DNA from: Dromaius novaehollandiae
Taxonomy: Eukaryota > Chordata > Aves > Casuariiformes > Dromaiidae
DNA length: 64,000 nt
Direction of reading: 5' to 3'
Assembly: GCF_036370855.1 (NCBI RefSeq)
Contig: NC_088099.1
Coordinates: 29,656,501 to 29,720,500, forward strand
In this document: positions 52,001 to 64,000 of the stretch, piece after piece
How the letters are laid out: each line of letters starts with the position of its first letter
How positions within the stretch are numbered: the first letter of the stretch is position 1
Program-made: the position numbers and the translations under genes
Notes under the pieces: model-generated
Database searches by the model: none
What the model was told of the DNA's origin: nothing
What the model saw: the letters and a program-made list of their open reading frames with translations, nothing else

Positions 52001-55000
52001 GTACAACTCCTAGGAGGAATTAATCAGACTTAATGAGGCTCTCATTGTCTCCTTTTTAATTTTGTCCACCCTGCTGGTGCAGGCAACCCTTGCAAAAGGA
52101 CCTAATGTATTAGATTTTTTGCTTCTCTTTCTACATGTTTTGTGGCATACTTTCCTAGATTGTGCTGGCTATCACAGAATGTAGGGTTCCTTGTGTTATT
52201 TTGTTTGACTTTGATTTTGAACTTTGCACACATATTTCTTATTAGTCTGTGAATGTGAACTGATACCTGAGTTGTGCTTTTTACTGGCATTTTGAATTTT
52301 CAGTCACACCTGCAGAATTCAAGTGCTGTCTGTCCACCAGAAGCCTTGTTCTAGAGTGAGTAAATCTTGAATTAGTTCTAAATAATGTGTCCAGATTTGA
52401 TTTGGAATCTTCCAGTCTCTTAAGTGTTTTCTGAAGGTTTTTATTTTTGTCCTAGATTTCAATCTTCTTTTTTTTAAGAGAAAACGACGTTGATTCTTCA
52501 TTTTTCACTCAGCCACCCCTAGGGTAACCTTGTACCCTAGATAAAAGCATATTTCTATGTTGCATTTTATGGCAGAGCTGTTGCACTTCTTACATTTATA
52601 TACTGCAGCTTCACTATTAGTCCTTTGCCTCCTTTGACCTACGTTAGCAGGAGATGTCTAAACATACCATGTGCTTTGGCACCAGCCACCATAAAAAAGA
52701 CGACAACCTTCTTGATGTCATTTTTTCTTTTAATGTTGCCCATTGCTTTTGTATACACAGTGTAACAGTGTTTGAACTTCCTTCCATTGTCTGCTGTATT
52801 TCCAGAGAGTTACAGCTGTGATTGAGTCTTTAGGATATGTATTTTTAATTTTATTTCTGATGCTACGCAACATTAAGAAAACTCTGGGACACAGGATGCT
52901 TAGCAGAGATCAGCTACATTAAGTTATTTGATTCCAGCTGGGTGTGAAATACTTGATCTCTATTATATAGCACAAATTTCTTAGAGGCACAGTTCCTCAC
53001 AAAGGGTGCCACTAACAGTATGGAGAATGCAGGGGAAGTTCAGAAGCCAGTGCAACAGGAAAGTACATGCTTCCTGCTCAGTCCTTCTGTGTGTGCGTTG
53101 CTGGGTAGCTAAGGGCAACACTGATAAGAAAAAAAACCCTTTATTCTCCAAGGAAGGAACATCAGCTGCATTGTGCTACAGGTTGTAAATGAAAAATGTG
53201 CTACCTTGGTTATAGGCTACAAATGGATTTTTATCTTTTTTTTTTTTTCTGGTAACTGATACTTCATAGTACTTGCTGTTTATATCTACCTGCCCAGTTC
53301 AGGTTGAAGCAAACTGCTCTTGGCCAAGGAAAAAGAAGCCAGTAATCTTGGTTTTCATTTTTCGTGACTTGAAATAAAGTGGAGAATTTTCCTGAGTAAA
53401 GAGGCTGATGCAAGATTATTTTCCACTTTTCCTCACTTTTATTTTTTCCTTTTGGCAAGACCCAAGCCTGAGGACCTGTATTGCACTTAAACAACTTCAG
53501 AGAATTTCCAATTTTGAGGACTGTACTAGTTATATGCTAAGCAAAAACATTGGGAAAAAACAAACTGGAAACAAACTGCTTTGTTTATTTCTTCCCATAT
53601 TTATTAATTAGCACTTCTGCATACGTGATCGCAGTTCCTATGCTCTGTGGAGAAGAGAAAATTACTTGAGTGCAAGGAATGCATCAGAGGTGTTATGCAT
53701 ACAGTTTATGTAGCTGGGAGTGGTATTTACCCTCAGAACTGCTAAACTAAGGAAAAATAATCTTAAAACCTATGGCATCGGTTTACCTTTATGTACCAAG
53801 AAAGCTTTTTTTTTTTTTTCTCTTAAACCCATCTTGCTTCTTGTATGATGGCATGGGTTTGCTTCTTAGTTCCATCTTCCCCTTGTAATATTTTGTTAAG
53901 GTTGAAATTGCCCTGAAACGTTGGTTGTCTCTTGGTTATCTCTGGTATCTGGTTGATGACCTTTGACTTTTTTCTGGTGTCCTGCATCACCGAGCAACAT
54001 CAATTTTCCTTCTATAGTTGTATGAGAGTGCGAAAATCCTCTGGTTAAGTCAGGAGACTTCTCTTCTGTTTCTTCAGTTAACTGCCAGGATTTTGACACG
54101 TATGGTTTATGTGCAGCCTCTGAAGACTGCATCTAACCTAGCCTTTTTTGGCAAACTCCCCATTACACTCTTAGGCTGACACTGAAGTAACTCCACCTCC
54201 ACTGGGAATTATAAAGTAGACCAGCTGCCTGGGTTGCTATCAAAGTGTTGTCTAAACTTGGTTAGAACAGATCTAGCTGGCATAATAAGGCAACAGCAGC
54301 TGCCAAAATCCTTGCTGATGCTCCTAATCTGGTGTTACAGTCCGCAAAGAAAAAATCTAAAACTCTTTCAAGCTGTCTGACTGATCCTTCTCTTTGCCTC
54401 TGTTTGTGAGCCCCTTTTTTCCCTGTTAGTAACAAAAATCTATGTCATTTACTGCTGAAAGCAGTATGAATTTGATTTCTGCCATGAATGAATCTGGGAT
54501 CGGATTAACTTGGTACGTGGGCTACATTTTCCTGTAATAAGACCCTATAACAGTTTATGAAGTACATGCTGTGTATAAGTTTATTTATAACTTCTAGATG
54601 CTGTTTTTGTTCAAGCAGTCTTCTGAAAAAAAGGAGGTGCATGATCTTTTGAAGACCTTTCATTTTCCATTTGATATTCATACTAATAAATCTTTTCTAT
54701 TTGTTTTTCATGAAATGTTTTGAAAAACATGTGGACAACTGATAGAATTATTAAATCTGACATCAGATTAAGTGAAGCCTAATTTAGATGGGGAATGTTC
54801 TTATTCAGGCTCTTTAAGGTTTTGGTATATTGTTTGTTCACATCTTTAGCTCCAATGACTTACAAATACTTGTGAGAAGATTGTTTTCTTAGAGATCCAG
54901 TGCTTGTCCTATCAGTTAGAGGTTGACCTCTCCTGATTGGGATGTCAAGGTCACCCAGAAGTAGTCCCTATTTTCCCCAGTCGAACAGCAAGACTAGACA

Positions 55001-56209
55001 TTCCTTCTTCAGTTTCACACAAGCAGGATATTGGAGAAATTAAAACAAATTTGTCCATTCCCTATTTGTCTTATAAAGAAGAAAGAAAAAATGGTGTGTG
55101 TGTCTGTGTGTGGGGGGTGTATGTGCAAACCTCTGGTTTCTTCCTCTTATTGTCATTACAGGTTGCTAGTTTCTGGGACCTGTTTTACCAGCTTTCAAAA
55201 CTTAATGGTATGTCATTTTCTGCAAGTTTAGCTCTGTTTTTAGGCTGTCACCCAGTATCACTGTAGTAGTGGGAAGTTTATGACTGATTGAAGCTGGCAG
55301 AGCTCAGAGTTTAGAAAATCTGGATTTGTGAAACTGCAGCTAAAGAGTTTCAAGCACTCTCTGTGAAAAAGACCCAAGGTCAAGAAAAGTTAAGCTGAAA
55401 AGCAGCAGCTTCCTGAACTTGTAGTTTGCTTGCTCTAAAAAATTAACATACGTTTCACCTTTGAAATACAGGCAAATACTCTCATATCAAGCTGGGTATG
55501 AATGCACATTCAGTTTTGCAGAATCAATTCTGAAAAATCAAAGATCAAAGCTGACAGCTGGGTTTTAGAAACTGGAGAGACAGAATCATAATTCAGCTCT
55601 TTTCATGTATGAGGTTGTCTCCACTGGATACTCCTGTCAAGGCTGAGTATGATATGAGAGAGTAAGTAGTATCAGCAAATTCACTGGAGGAGGGGGAGAA
55701 AAAAATTATGGGTATCTTTTGCTTTCCAGCACCCAGAAGAGAATTAAATAAATGACCTGGTCAGGCTTTTATAAACTTCTGTTTCTAGTGTTCTTCAAAA
55801 GCAGCCAAGTCAATATTCAATTCTGTGCTGCAGGGTCCTGGTGAACACAACGTGGCATATCTGCTATATCAGCCTTGAACCTGCAGACCACAAAACAAGT
55901 AGCTGAGCACTTTCATTAAATAGGTTATATGATGAATGCTGCCTTTATGCATTTTTTAAACTAATCTTAGTTTTTGTAATATGTAAGAAATTTTTGATTT
56001 GCATTTTTTGCACAAGCTTATTTGCTGACAGCTGATAATTTGGCTATTAAAAAATCACTCAGAGGTGAACCCTGGTAAACAAAATGTCACTTTGGCTTGG
56101 GATAATTGCAGATATCACACATTCTAGAGTTAACTGAAGTACAACCTTCAATACTGTGAATCCCAAAAGTATAAAAAAACAGTTTTGGACACTTACATAC
56201 TTATGTGAC

Positions 56210-56258
56210 TAAAATAGTTTTATTGGTAAAATAGTTTTACTGGTAAAATGTAAAACTG
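56210..56258. repeat. 17-bp tandem repeat, two units plus a degenerate third
   Basis: The unit TAAAATAGTTTTAYTGG occurs at 56210-56226 and 56227-56243. A third, degenerate partial copy follows. Confidence 0.85.
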
Positions 56259-58480
56259 AATGACTAAAAATATGCCAGGAGTTTATTGAATTTACAAGAG
56301 ATTTATTTTGATAGTGAAATGCAGTTAAAATATAGGTGTCATGATTTGTTCTAAGGTTCTTGCATTTCATGTTAATATTAGTCATAAAAAATTAGGAAAT
56401 CTCTGCAATCTGCCCAACTTCTAAAACACTGTTATGGAAAGATGAGTGAACATAGTGATTGATTTAATAAGAGGTTCTGCAGTTTCAGATAGTGTTTCAG
56501 ACACACTCAGTCGTCTGGCATGTCTCTGTATATTTCAATCATACACATTGAAATACCTATCAGTATTTGTTATACAGACTTGTAGGTTAAAAAGGAGCCA
56601 GTCTTGCTGCATAAGAAACTTCTATTTGTTTCAGTTAGGTTTCTATACTGCTTGCAAAATGGAGCCTGAAATTAGTAATCTGAAATACTTTCTGCATAAG
56701 TAGTTGTTAGCAAGTTTTATATAAGTTAGTTTTCCTCCCTTTTTCACTGCCAAAAAGTCTTAATGTTTGTGTTTTGCTTTTCATCTCTACTGCATAATTT
56801 TCTTTTTTTTTAACTGTCATCCTATTATGGAACAGATTCTAATACTGTTCCAAAATAGTACTTGAAAGTGCTATTAAAGATGTTGTAAATAAAATACAGG
56901 TCTGCCATGGGTGAATAAATGAATTAGAGTCAGGTCCAATTTGAATCAGACTGGTTTTTAAGATATAAGATACTGTAAAATATTACCTAATAACTACAGA
57001 AATTGCTGGTGGTATAGTATGAGATCAAAACCCAAGTAGCATAAGCAAACATTAAATTATTAATAAATATACACTCTGCAGTGTAATATCTCTATAGCAC
57101 TACTTCTAGGACGCAAAAGTAGTTTTGAAAATTTGGCATAAGATTATAGGTACATGGATATTTCATACAGAAAGTCGATGGACAACAAGCTGGCTGTTTT
57201 TAGAGTGATATACAGCAACATGCATTATGAATAATAAATATTAAAACTTCACAGATTCCACTGGAACCACTCATCTCTCCAAGGAGATAAAAGGGGATAA
57301 AAAAAGAACTTGAGCAGTAGTTCCAGATATGATGTAAGAGTGCAGGGACCAAACAGATTCAATGTGGTCTTGAATCTGAATTTGGCCCTTTGTAGTGAAT
57401 TTGGCCCATACTTTTCAAATCTCTAAATGTTTAACTATACAGATAGAAAAATGGTAAAAATGCCTGCATCATGTTAATATTTGGTATATTAACATTTTTG
57501 TACCCATTCCTGTAAAGGGAACTGTGCTGCTGCTGTCTCATGACAGATAAAGTATTCCTCTCAGGACTTCCCCTGAACTTCCACGTTGATCTATTATAAC
57601 AAACAAAAGCATTAAGGTAGAGAAATTCATATGTGAAGAAAAGTAAAAATGCTTTGCTTTCAGATTCACAATTTATTTAAAAATCATTTTAGGAAGTCAT
57701 CTTGATTTAAATATATTTGTAAAGGAGGTGATCTAGCTCTAATCTAGATGATTTTTGTTTTGATGTGGAATTACAGCTTTGCATTTTAGGGTTTCTGTTA
57801 TTCAGTAGATTACATTAGACAATCTCAGTGTTTTCTTCTGACCTTAGTGTGTGAATGAGTCTATTTTAAGAACTGTATTTGTGATTACCTATAACAACTG
57901 TTCAAACATCACTGGAAAAGAATGAGGCTGTTCCCACCAACTATACAATACATACTGTCAGTGATATTTATGCTCAGTTTCTTTATGCGCTGACTTCCTA
58001 TTTGCTTCCAGTTGAAGTTCAGAAGATTGATTCTAGCTACACGGAAAATTGCTTGCATCATAGTTATCATACACGGCACCTCCCCTGTGCACAGTTAACG
58101 ACATCCTTTGCAAATATACATAATATAAGCTAGTATGCTCTCCAGCTAACCACCCCAGAGTTTGTGCTTCAGAGGCTCAAGCATTCTGATCAAGATTGTT
58201 TCAGCTGGTCTAAGCTGCAAATTACAGAGCAGTGCACTGTAGCTGAGTAAACAAGCTATAAGAAGTCTAGTTGTGGCAGCACAGATCTTAGTCCAGATGA
58301 ATTTGCTCTGCCTCGTGGCAGAGTGAGTCAACCTGCACTGAGGTCTCTGCTTCCTGGGATATATTGTTTCTGGCAGCCAAGGTAGTTTCGGTATTTTTAC
58401 ACTATGCCATGTTTCTTTTGACTGTTTCCCTGTCACTAGCTTTAAGTTAAGTGAGCTTTAGAGCAGGATGGTTACCCTGC

Positions 58481-58506
58481 TGGATGAGAAGCTTGGATGA
58501 GAAGCT
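58481..58506. repeat. 13-bp perfect tandem duplication
   Basis: TGGATGAGAAGCT is present twice in direct succession. It is a small replication-slippage duplication. Confidence 0.9.
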
Positions 58507-60129
58507 GCTGCTAACAGGATGAAGTGTGGCAAAGAAGCATGTTTACTGTACATTGCAGGCTTATAGGCACCAGAGAGGGAGAGTAAGATGCATACTGATT
58601 CAGCAAAGCTCATGCTAAAGTTGGCAGACACCCAAATTAATGGTACCTTCTCTATTTTCTTGAAATTTTCTTGTCAGAACTGTTTTACCCATGGATGTTA
58701 TGCTGGTTAAATCTGAATGAAACTATTATGTAAAATAGAACATAGTAATTGTATTAAAATTCTTGTGCTGTGTTATGAAAATGGTCAGATTAGGGGGGGC
58801 CAGTGCTACTTTTCGACCTTCAAATCCAGGAATCTGTGGAAATAGATCTGAGGAAGGACTAGGAGAATGTGCTGTGGCTCTGCTCTGCTGCAGCTGCTGC
58901 ATGTGTCCCAGCTGCACTCACTCTCTGGCACTTGCTGTAGATGACTGGGGAAGGATTAGCGAGGGCAAGCTTGGCGCAGGTGTGACTGTGGTGTGGACTG
59001 AACCTTAGGTATTATGCCTGATTCATTCCAATGCTGGTGTCTATAGACAGCAATGACAGAGATACACAATGGTATGTTTTTGCTTAAGTATTGCCTGCAG
59101 CTTAGTGACACCTGAATTTAGTCTCACAAAGCTTGTGGGAAATGAAGCAATATCTCAGGAGGACTTTGTAGGGCCAAAAGGAGGAGACAATAAAACTGAG
59201 GAAGCCTTGGGTTGTTTCCATAGAAAAAGTTCAATGTTTGAGTGTAGACTGGGCAGAAGTAGTTTCTGTAGTTAAATTCCTTCATATGACTATGACTGTA
59301 AGAAGTTGTGTGGAAATCTGATGGGAGGAGAGGGGAAGAGAGAGAAGAGGTAGAAAAAGAACCTGGAAAGTAGTTATAGAAAACTGCTAAAGAAGCATTA
59401 AAAAGGCATAGAAAGCCAAAGTAAGAGGATCAGGAAATGCTGAGGGGTTGGGAAATGGACTGTGAGCTGGCTTTTTTCTGGAAGCTAAAACTAGGTAACT
59501 TAGCAAAGGACGGGGAAACTTCTCCATTTCCTGATAAGGGAAAACACTGTTGAACTTGATATCTTACCAGACCATTTGCTCCCTAGAGGATGGGATAAGT
59601 AATGAGTTACTTTCATTTTAGGGGGGGCTTTTAATGGATGAGGCAAAATTTTGCTTTGAGCAGAGAGTGAAAATAGTGTACTTTGGAGGACTATGAAGTT
59701 GCAGCTGTGTTACCTTGGAAACAGTGAGAGCCCTCATTAGACCAGTTGCTGTTAATAAATAGCTAATTAAGAATACTTATAACAAAGCATACATCATGCT
59801 GGATTGCATCAGACTAAGTCAGCATGCATTATCCTAAAGTCTAGCTCCTCTAGGACAGACTGTTAGCTAGTAAAAGTACAGGTTCAATCATTTTGAAGAA
59901 CTTTGATGACTTAAATGAGCATAGGGCCTCACTGATATCAAGATTGCCATGAAAAGTTGTCTAACTATGGTAGATTGTAACAGTAGGTTCATACTGGGAA
60001 AGGAAAAGGGATGGAAAAGTTGGGTCTAGCATATTCTTGTACTTAAATACAATGCAAAGAGCTAAGTATAGTGCCAATGTTTGACTCAGAAGGACCTTTG
60101 CTTAATAAATGGGAAAGAAGCGTTAATAT

Positions 60130-61010
60130 ATGAACAGCTGCACTGTAAGTCAAACCAAAAGACTGTCTAGCCCAGTATCTTATTCCTGCCAGTAGTAGAT
60201 GCTTAGAGAAAGTCAAGAACATGGCAAAGATAAGGGGTTATTGCATCAATAAAGTAAGCACACAGTCTTCTGGAAGTTGGAAGCTTAGGGCCTTTCTGAA
60301 CATAAAATACATCCAAAACACTGGTGAACCTTGTTTAAAGGTTGTTCACAAACAATTGTCTAATTGCTTTTTTTAAAACTTTCTCGACTTTTGGAATCCA
60401 AAAATGTCTTGTAACAATAAGTTCCATGATTACAGATCATGTTAAAAAGTATTTTCTTGTGCTGATTTTAAACCAGCTGCCTCTGTACTTCTTGCTTCAT
60501 GAGAAACAGTGAAGAATCATTCCAGATTAACCTTTTATAACCATATTAACAATTCACAATTTTATATACCAGTTGCCTCTTTTCCAACTGAAAACCCTAT
60601 ATAGTTAGCTCTCTCCTCATACAATAGTTGTTTTTTATACCTTTTCTTTGTCTACTGTGTCCTATATTCCCTATTGACAGAATTTTATAAAAGCAGAGTA
60701 TACAGACACTGGGTGTACTATAGATTTATATAGCAGCATGCTGATACTTGTTCTCCTAATGAGCTCATCACAGATGTTTGACTTGATTACCCTTGAACAC
60801 TGAGATGGGTTTCTCAGAGGACTGTTTAAAAATGACTCCAAGATCTCTTTACTGAGAAGCCACAGCTAATTCATGCACAGTAATTTTTTCCTCGTATGTT
60901 TTACTTTGCTTTTTATCAGCGTTCAATTTCAGTTACCATTTCATCAGTGAATTAGCCACTACTGTGAAATCCTTCTCCTATTTTTCGCAGTTGATTCTAG
61001 TTTTAACTAT
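60130..61010 (-). mobile_element. Fossil CR1-family LINE, 3' part with ORF2 C-terminal remnant
   Basis: Several short blocks match, in the same order, the widespread amniote CR1 3' region as I remember it. On the plus strand these are GTCTAGCCCAGTATCTTATT, then GTTCCATGATTAC, CTCTCCTCATACAATAG, GATTTATATAGCAGCATG, GACTCCAAGATCTCTTT, and finally TTCGCAGTTGATT. Read on the minus strand, the 60.60-60.63 kb part gives LLYEERANYIGFS, the decayed counterpart of the CR1 ORF2 C-terminal motif LLYEERLRELGLFS. The element is therefore on the minus strand, heavily mutated and inactive. No target-site duplication is recognisable. Confidence 0.75.
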
Positions 61011-62529
61011 GAATGAATGAAGGGATTATGATTTAAGGTGAAAGGGAGTAACACAGATCTGAACTCAGAGTTGTGGGGTCCCTCTATCTGAAAACTGGCT
61101 GTGCATTCCTGAGTTTTGTTCCCTATCTCTGAAGTAATTAATCTGTAAGAGGACCTTCTATTTTATCACATCACAGTAATCCTTCTAGCAGCTGTGAAGA
61201 ATGGTTTGGGATTCTGTGAAATTATCCTGGGGCATAATACACTTACAGTTTATTGTCCCTTCCATTTCAGAAACTCCATAATGGGCATGCCCTTGTGATT
61301 TGGGTTTTATTGTATGGAAAGGTATCGAGAGTGTAGAAGGCTTCTCTTCCTGGCATAGTTTTATTCCACTAAATCCTGTGGAAGGTGGGAAAATTCATAT
61401 TCATTCATAGTGTAAAACATACATAGTCAATGTGTTGCAAAGGCTAATGAGAGACCTTATGATGCTGTCATTTCATTAAACCATTTTGTTCCACTGTTTT
61501 GGGCTGTAGTTGTAGCTGATTATGAGGAGAAATGAAGGGAGGGTCTCATGCATATCTCTAAAGAGAAGAGCCTGAGCTTCCTGAAAGACCAAGGCCTTCT
61601 TCATTCCAATGTCTTCTGAAAACTGTGGGCATCAGAAGCAATGGAGCTATCCGAACCTGAGAATGGGGATTTCCAGGCTGTGGATGTGGAGTTCCTTTCC
61701 ATGATAAACAATGATCGGGGAATTTTATGCAAAGTAATAGTTCTGACTTGAACAATTAGTTACTCTGAAATACTTTCTGTATTAGAAAATAACTAGATTT
61801 GTAATCTTCTTCATCCGTACTGCAAGAGATGCGTACTAAATGTTCCACCAGTGAAAAACTAAATTAAAATTCAAGTCTCCAGACTGTAATGCCTCAATAT
61901 TTAGCTACAACATAAGAAGTTTAACTACCCAAAATTCAGGATCAGGCCCAACACTTCAGTTACCCAACTACAACACATATGGCAGGATTTTCAAGAGGTA
62001 AAACTGGGAGAATCTGGTTAGGAGCCCTCCTCCCTATGGTGATTTATATAGGGAACTTAGGCCTCTAACTGTGAGCAGATTTGGATAGTTTGAGTATCTC
62101 CTGAGGTGCAGAACAGAGGGCACATGATACTTGGTACACTCCAAATATCTCTAGTACACAGAAGTGCAAAACTTCCCACAAGTTTAAAGCGCGGAAGCTA
62201 AACTTGGTTCATTTTTTTTTCAGACTCCGTGAGCTCCTCTATTTTTCAGGTCTCCAGTCATAAAAGAGCGTCAATAATAACTACATCTTGGCATGCCATG
62301 AAGATGCACTCTAACAAAATTGAGGTACTCGGCTAAGGCAGCGGGGATGGCCGTTGAATTGACTCGATGGGATGTAACCATATAGCTTTGTACCTGGCTT
62401 ACGGTACGAGGATCTGCAGACCTCTTTACAAAGATCTTAAATGAGTAGTAGAGGTTACATCCTCTCTTTTCAGGAGATGTAACCCATACGGATGCTTTTT
62501 GAAAGGCCTGGGATCAGTGGTATGACTGA
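61011..62529. other. Upstream flank of the OSBPL10 CpG island
   Basis: AT-rich non-coding sequence runs between the fossil LINE and the CpG island. I see nothing coding and no clear repeat. CpG density begins to rise near 62.3 kb. Confidence 0.7.
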
Positions 62530-62800
62530 CGTGGCATGGTGATAGACACGTCGCGCAGCGGTGCGTTGGGCAAGGCTGTTGTGCCGTTCCTGACTGTCGG
62601 GCACGCCTGCCTGCCGGGTGTTTCACGGGGCTGGCTGCGCTCTGCCTGCCTGGTGTACTGTATCGCGGGCGCTGGTCTCCCTGGTGCCGTGCTTTACGCG
62701 GTAACCCCCGCCCCACACCGCCGCCTGTGGGGTCGCCGCTCCGCTCCGCTCTGCGTGTGCGAGACGCCGCCGCCCCTGCCTGCGCGCTCCCCGCGGCCAG

Positions 62801-62820
62801 GGCCGGGCCGGGCCGGGCCG
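62801..62820. repeat. (GGCCG)4 tandem repeat
   Basis: Four perfect GGCCG units upstream of OSBPL10 coding exon 1, in the likely promoter or 5'UTR. Confidence 0.9.
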
Positions 62821-62977
62821 GGCGGGCGCGCCGAGGGGCGGCAGGAGGCGCCGCAGGGCCCCGCGGCACCAGCCACCGCCCCGCGCCCCGCGCCCCGGCC
62901 CCGGCGGGGGGAGGCGGGCGGCGGCGGCCGGGCCCGGCCCCTTCTCCCTCGGGCGCCGCCCCTCTCCGCGCCGCCCA

Positions 62978-62984
62978 TGAGTCA
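62978..62984 (+). promoter_or_regulatory. AP-1 consensus site TGAGTCA
   Basis: A perfect TGAGTCA lies 67-73 bp before the OSBPL10 start codon. It overlaps an out-of-frame ATG at 62977. It is a short motif, so function is uncertain. Confidence 0.4.
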
Positions 62985-63050
62985 GGGCTTTGCCGGGCGC
63001 TGGCGGCAGCCGCGGCCGGAGCGGGCTCGCAGCCTCTGCCGCGGGGCTCC

Positions 63051-63355
63051 ATGGAGAAGGCGGCGGCCGCGGCGAGCGAGGGCGGCGGCGGGAGCAACAG
63101 CAGCAGCCGCAGCAGCAGCCGCCCCACGTCGGCCGGCTCGTCTCCCTCGTCGTCCTCCGCCAGCCGCGGGCCGCCGGGCCGGGCGGCGGCCGCGGGGCGG
63201 CTGGATGGAGGCGGCGGCAGCGGCAGCAGCCCCGGCTCGGCGGCGGCCAGCCCGGGGGGCGCGCAGGCGCCTGGGGGCGGCGGCAGGCGGCGGGAGCCGG
63301 TGCTGGAGGGGACGCTCAGCAAATACACCAACCTCCTGCAGGGCTGGCAGAGCAG
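63051..63355 (+). CDS. OSBPL10: OSBPL10 coding exon 1 (partial gene; residues 1-101 plus 2 nt)
   Basis: First coding exon of oxysterol-binding-protein-related protein 10, a PH- and ORD-domain lipid-binding/transfer protein of endoplasmic-reticulum and plasma-membrane contact regions. The exon starts [20 protein letters not shown], followed by [20 protein letters not shown], against human [20 protein letters not shown] as I recall it. A low-complexity Ser/Gly/Ala/Pro stretch leads to [20 protein letters not shown] and WQS, the beginning of the PH domain. The exon ends CAG|GTAAAC inside the arginine codon (phase 2), as expected before YFVL in human. The start is chosen by this similarity; it has T at -3 but G at +4. 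The remaining exons lie beyond the window. GC content is far above that of the surrounding DNA. Confidence 0.95.
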
Positions 63356-64000
63356 GTAAACCCGGGCCCGGCGGCGCCTCCCCCCGCCCGCGCCGCCCCG
63401 CAGCCCCAGCCGCCCCCAAGATGGTGCCGGGCAGGTAGGCCGGGCCGTGCGGCAGCGCTGCCCGGGGCAGCCTCCCTCCCCGGCCTCCTCCCGCCGCTCG
63501 GTTTGTTTTCAACCGAGAGAGCGGCGGGGCACGGGGAGGGGGGCGGTGGGGCCGGGGCCCGGCGGCGCCCGCCAGTAACGCTGCACAAGCCGCTCCGCCG
63601 CCGGGCTCCGTTTTTAAGCTCTTCCCTGTCACGTTAGTTTCCGTCCCCTGCGAAGTTATCTCGCAGGGCTAACGAACGAAAAACAGGCAAGGAGCTGCCA
63701 AAATAACTGGGGAAAATGCCAGGCTTCCGACTGCTTTATTTAGATACGGGGTGGGACAGCGAGGAAGCGGTTACCTGTGCGTTTAGTCGCAGCTCTTCTG
63801 TTTGTCCGTCTAGTTTGGCAAGTCCTGATTCGCGTCGGTGCTGGTGACGGGCCCCGCTCTCGCAGTGCGGGTGCGGGCAGGCTGCCGTGCGTCCCCGCGA
63901 GTCCGGGGCGGGCAGGCGGCGAGTGGAGCGGCTAAGGTCTCGCGCTGGTCCAGGGTTGGAACCGCGTGGTGGGATTTGTAGTGCTGCCTTGGGGTCTGTC
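63356..64000 (+). other. OSBPL10: OSBPL10 intron 1 (5' part)
   Basis: The intron begins at the donor GTAAAC and runs out of the window. Its first 300 bases and the stretch 63.84-63.96 kb are CpG-rich; an ACTACAnnTCCC motif sits near the end. No coding sequence is seen. Confidence 0.85.
63970..63982 (-). promoter_or_regulatory. ACTACAnnTCCC (ZNF143/SBS-type) motif in OSBPL10 intron 1
   Basis: The minus strand reads ACTACAAATCCCA, a full match to the ACTACAnnTCCC core. It lies 0.6 kb inside intron 1, at the island edge, and points against OSBPL10 transcription. It may be an element of an antisense or alternative promoter, or a chance match. Confidence 0.4.

Larger units (their letters stand above)
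38331..60129. other. Intergenic DNA between GPD1L and OSBPL10
   Basis: About 22 kb of AT-rich non-coding sequence. Open frames are 119 codons or shorter and none resembles a known protein. It contains short simple repeats (T17 at 41954-41970, a 17-bp tandem at 56.2 kb, a 13-bp tandem at 58.48 kb) and two less AT-rich blocks at 46.19-46.50 and 48.61-49.02 kb that I could not classify. No splice-consistent exon chain was found. Confidence 0.65.
62530..63970. promoter_or_regulatory. OSBPL10: CpG-island promoter of OSBPL10
   Basis: Very GC- and CpG-dense sequence surrounds coding exon 1, with many GC boxes, a (GGCCG)4 run at 62801-62820 and an AP-1-type TGAGTCA at 62978-62984. High GC leaves long open frames on both strands, all of them shadows. 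No TATA box is evident. The 5' end of the mRNA cannot be placed exactly. Confidence 0.8.

Noticed and set aside
38331-60129. An additional gene such as a zinc-finger gene between GPD1L and OSBPL10, as ZNF860 in primates
   Set aside because: No C2H2 linker or CxxC...HxxxH repeats are seen in any frame, and all open frames are short.
62727-63050. In-frame N-terminal extension of OSBPL10 upstream of 63051
   Set aside because: The upstream frame is open but has no in-frame ATG in good context and encodes Arg/Ala/Pro-rich sequence without similarity to the family. Similarity to human OSBPL10 begins at the methionine at 63051.
62426-63637. Long overlapping open frames (up to about 300 codons) on both strands near OSBPL10 exon 1
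   Set aside because: High GC removes stop codons from all frames. Only the frame beginning at 63051 matches a known protein, and the Arg/Ala/Pro-rich peptides in the others are compositional.
1-64000. CRISPR array, bacterial operon or phage-type system
   Set aside because: The window is spliced vertebrate DNA. No regularly spaced repeats or prokaryotic gene arrangement is present.

Overview
The window is vertebrate nuclear DNA. It is AT-rich and intron-rich, with two CpG islands. It is best read as the interval between two divergently transcribed genes: GPD1L (glycerol-3-phosphate dehydrogenase 1-like) on the minus strand and OSBPL10 (oxysterol-binding-protein-related protein 10) on the plus strand. 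These genes are also head-to-head neighbours on human 3p22.3. Here the GPD1L coding span is about 25 kb and the gap between the two start codons is about 25 kb; I recall both distances being much larger in human. Young mammalian repeats (Alu, L1) are absent, a decayed CR1-type LINE is present, and the GPD1L protein differs from human at scattered sites. Together these suggest a sauropsid, most likely a bird. The species cannot be read from the sequence.

Layout: 1-9.6 kb is intergenic DNA downstream of GPD1L, with a long GT microsatellite and a CTCF-like motif. 9.6-38.0 kb is GPD1L. All eight coding exons join in frame with GT..AG boundaries to give a 353-residue protein, followed by an inferred 2.9 kb 3'UTR. 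37.8-38.3 kb is the GPD1L CpG-island promoter, which contains an ACTACAnnTCCC motif and an unusual G/C-run palindrome. 38.4-62.5 kb is non-coding, with one clear fossil CR1 LINE at 60.1-61.0 kb and a few low-confidence repeats. 62.5-64.0 kb is the OSBPL10 CpG island with the first coding exon (101 codons plus 2 nt) and the beginning of intron 1.

Functionally, GPD1L is a cytosolic NAD-linked enzyme joining glycolysis to glycerolipid synthesis and modulating the cardiac sodium channel in mammals. OSBPL10 is a PH/ORD-domain lipid-binding protein. The genes are neighbours with separate CpG-island promoters, and nothing here shows them to be one functional unit. I found no new biological system. 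The most notable observations are a native valine at the position of the human GPD1L A280V Brugada substitution, and the promoter palindrome, which may be an assembly artefact.
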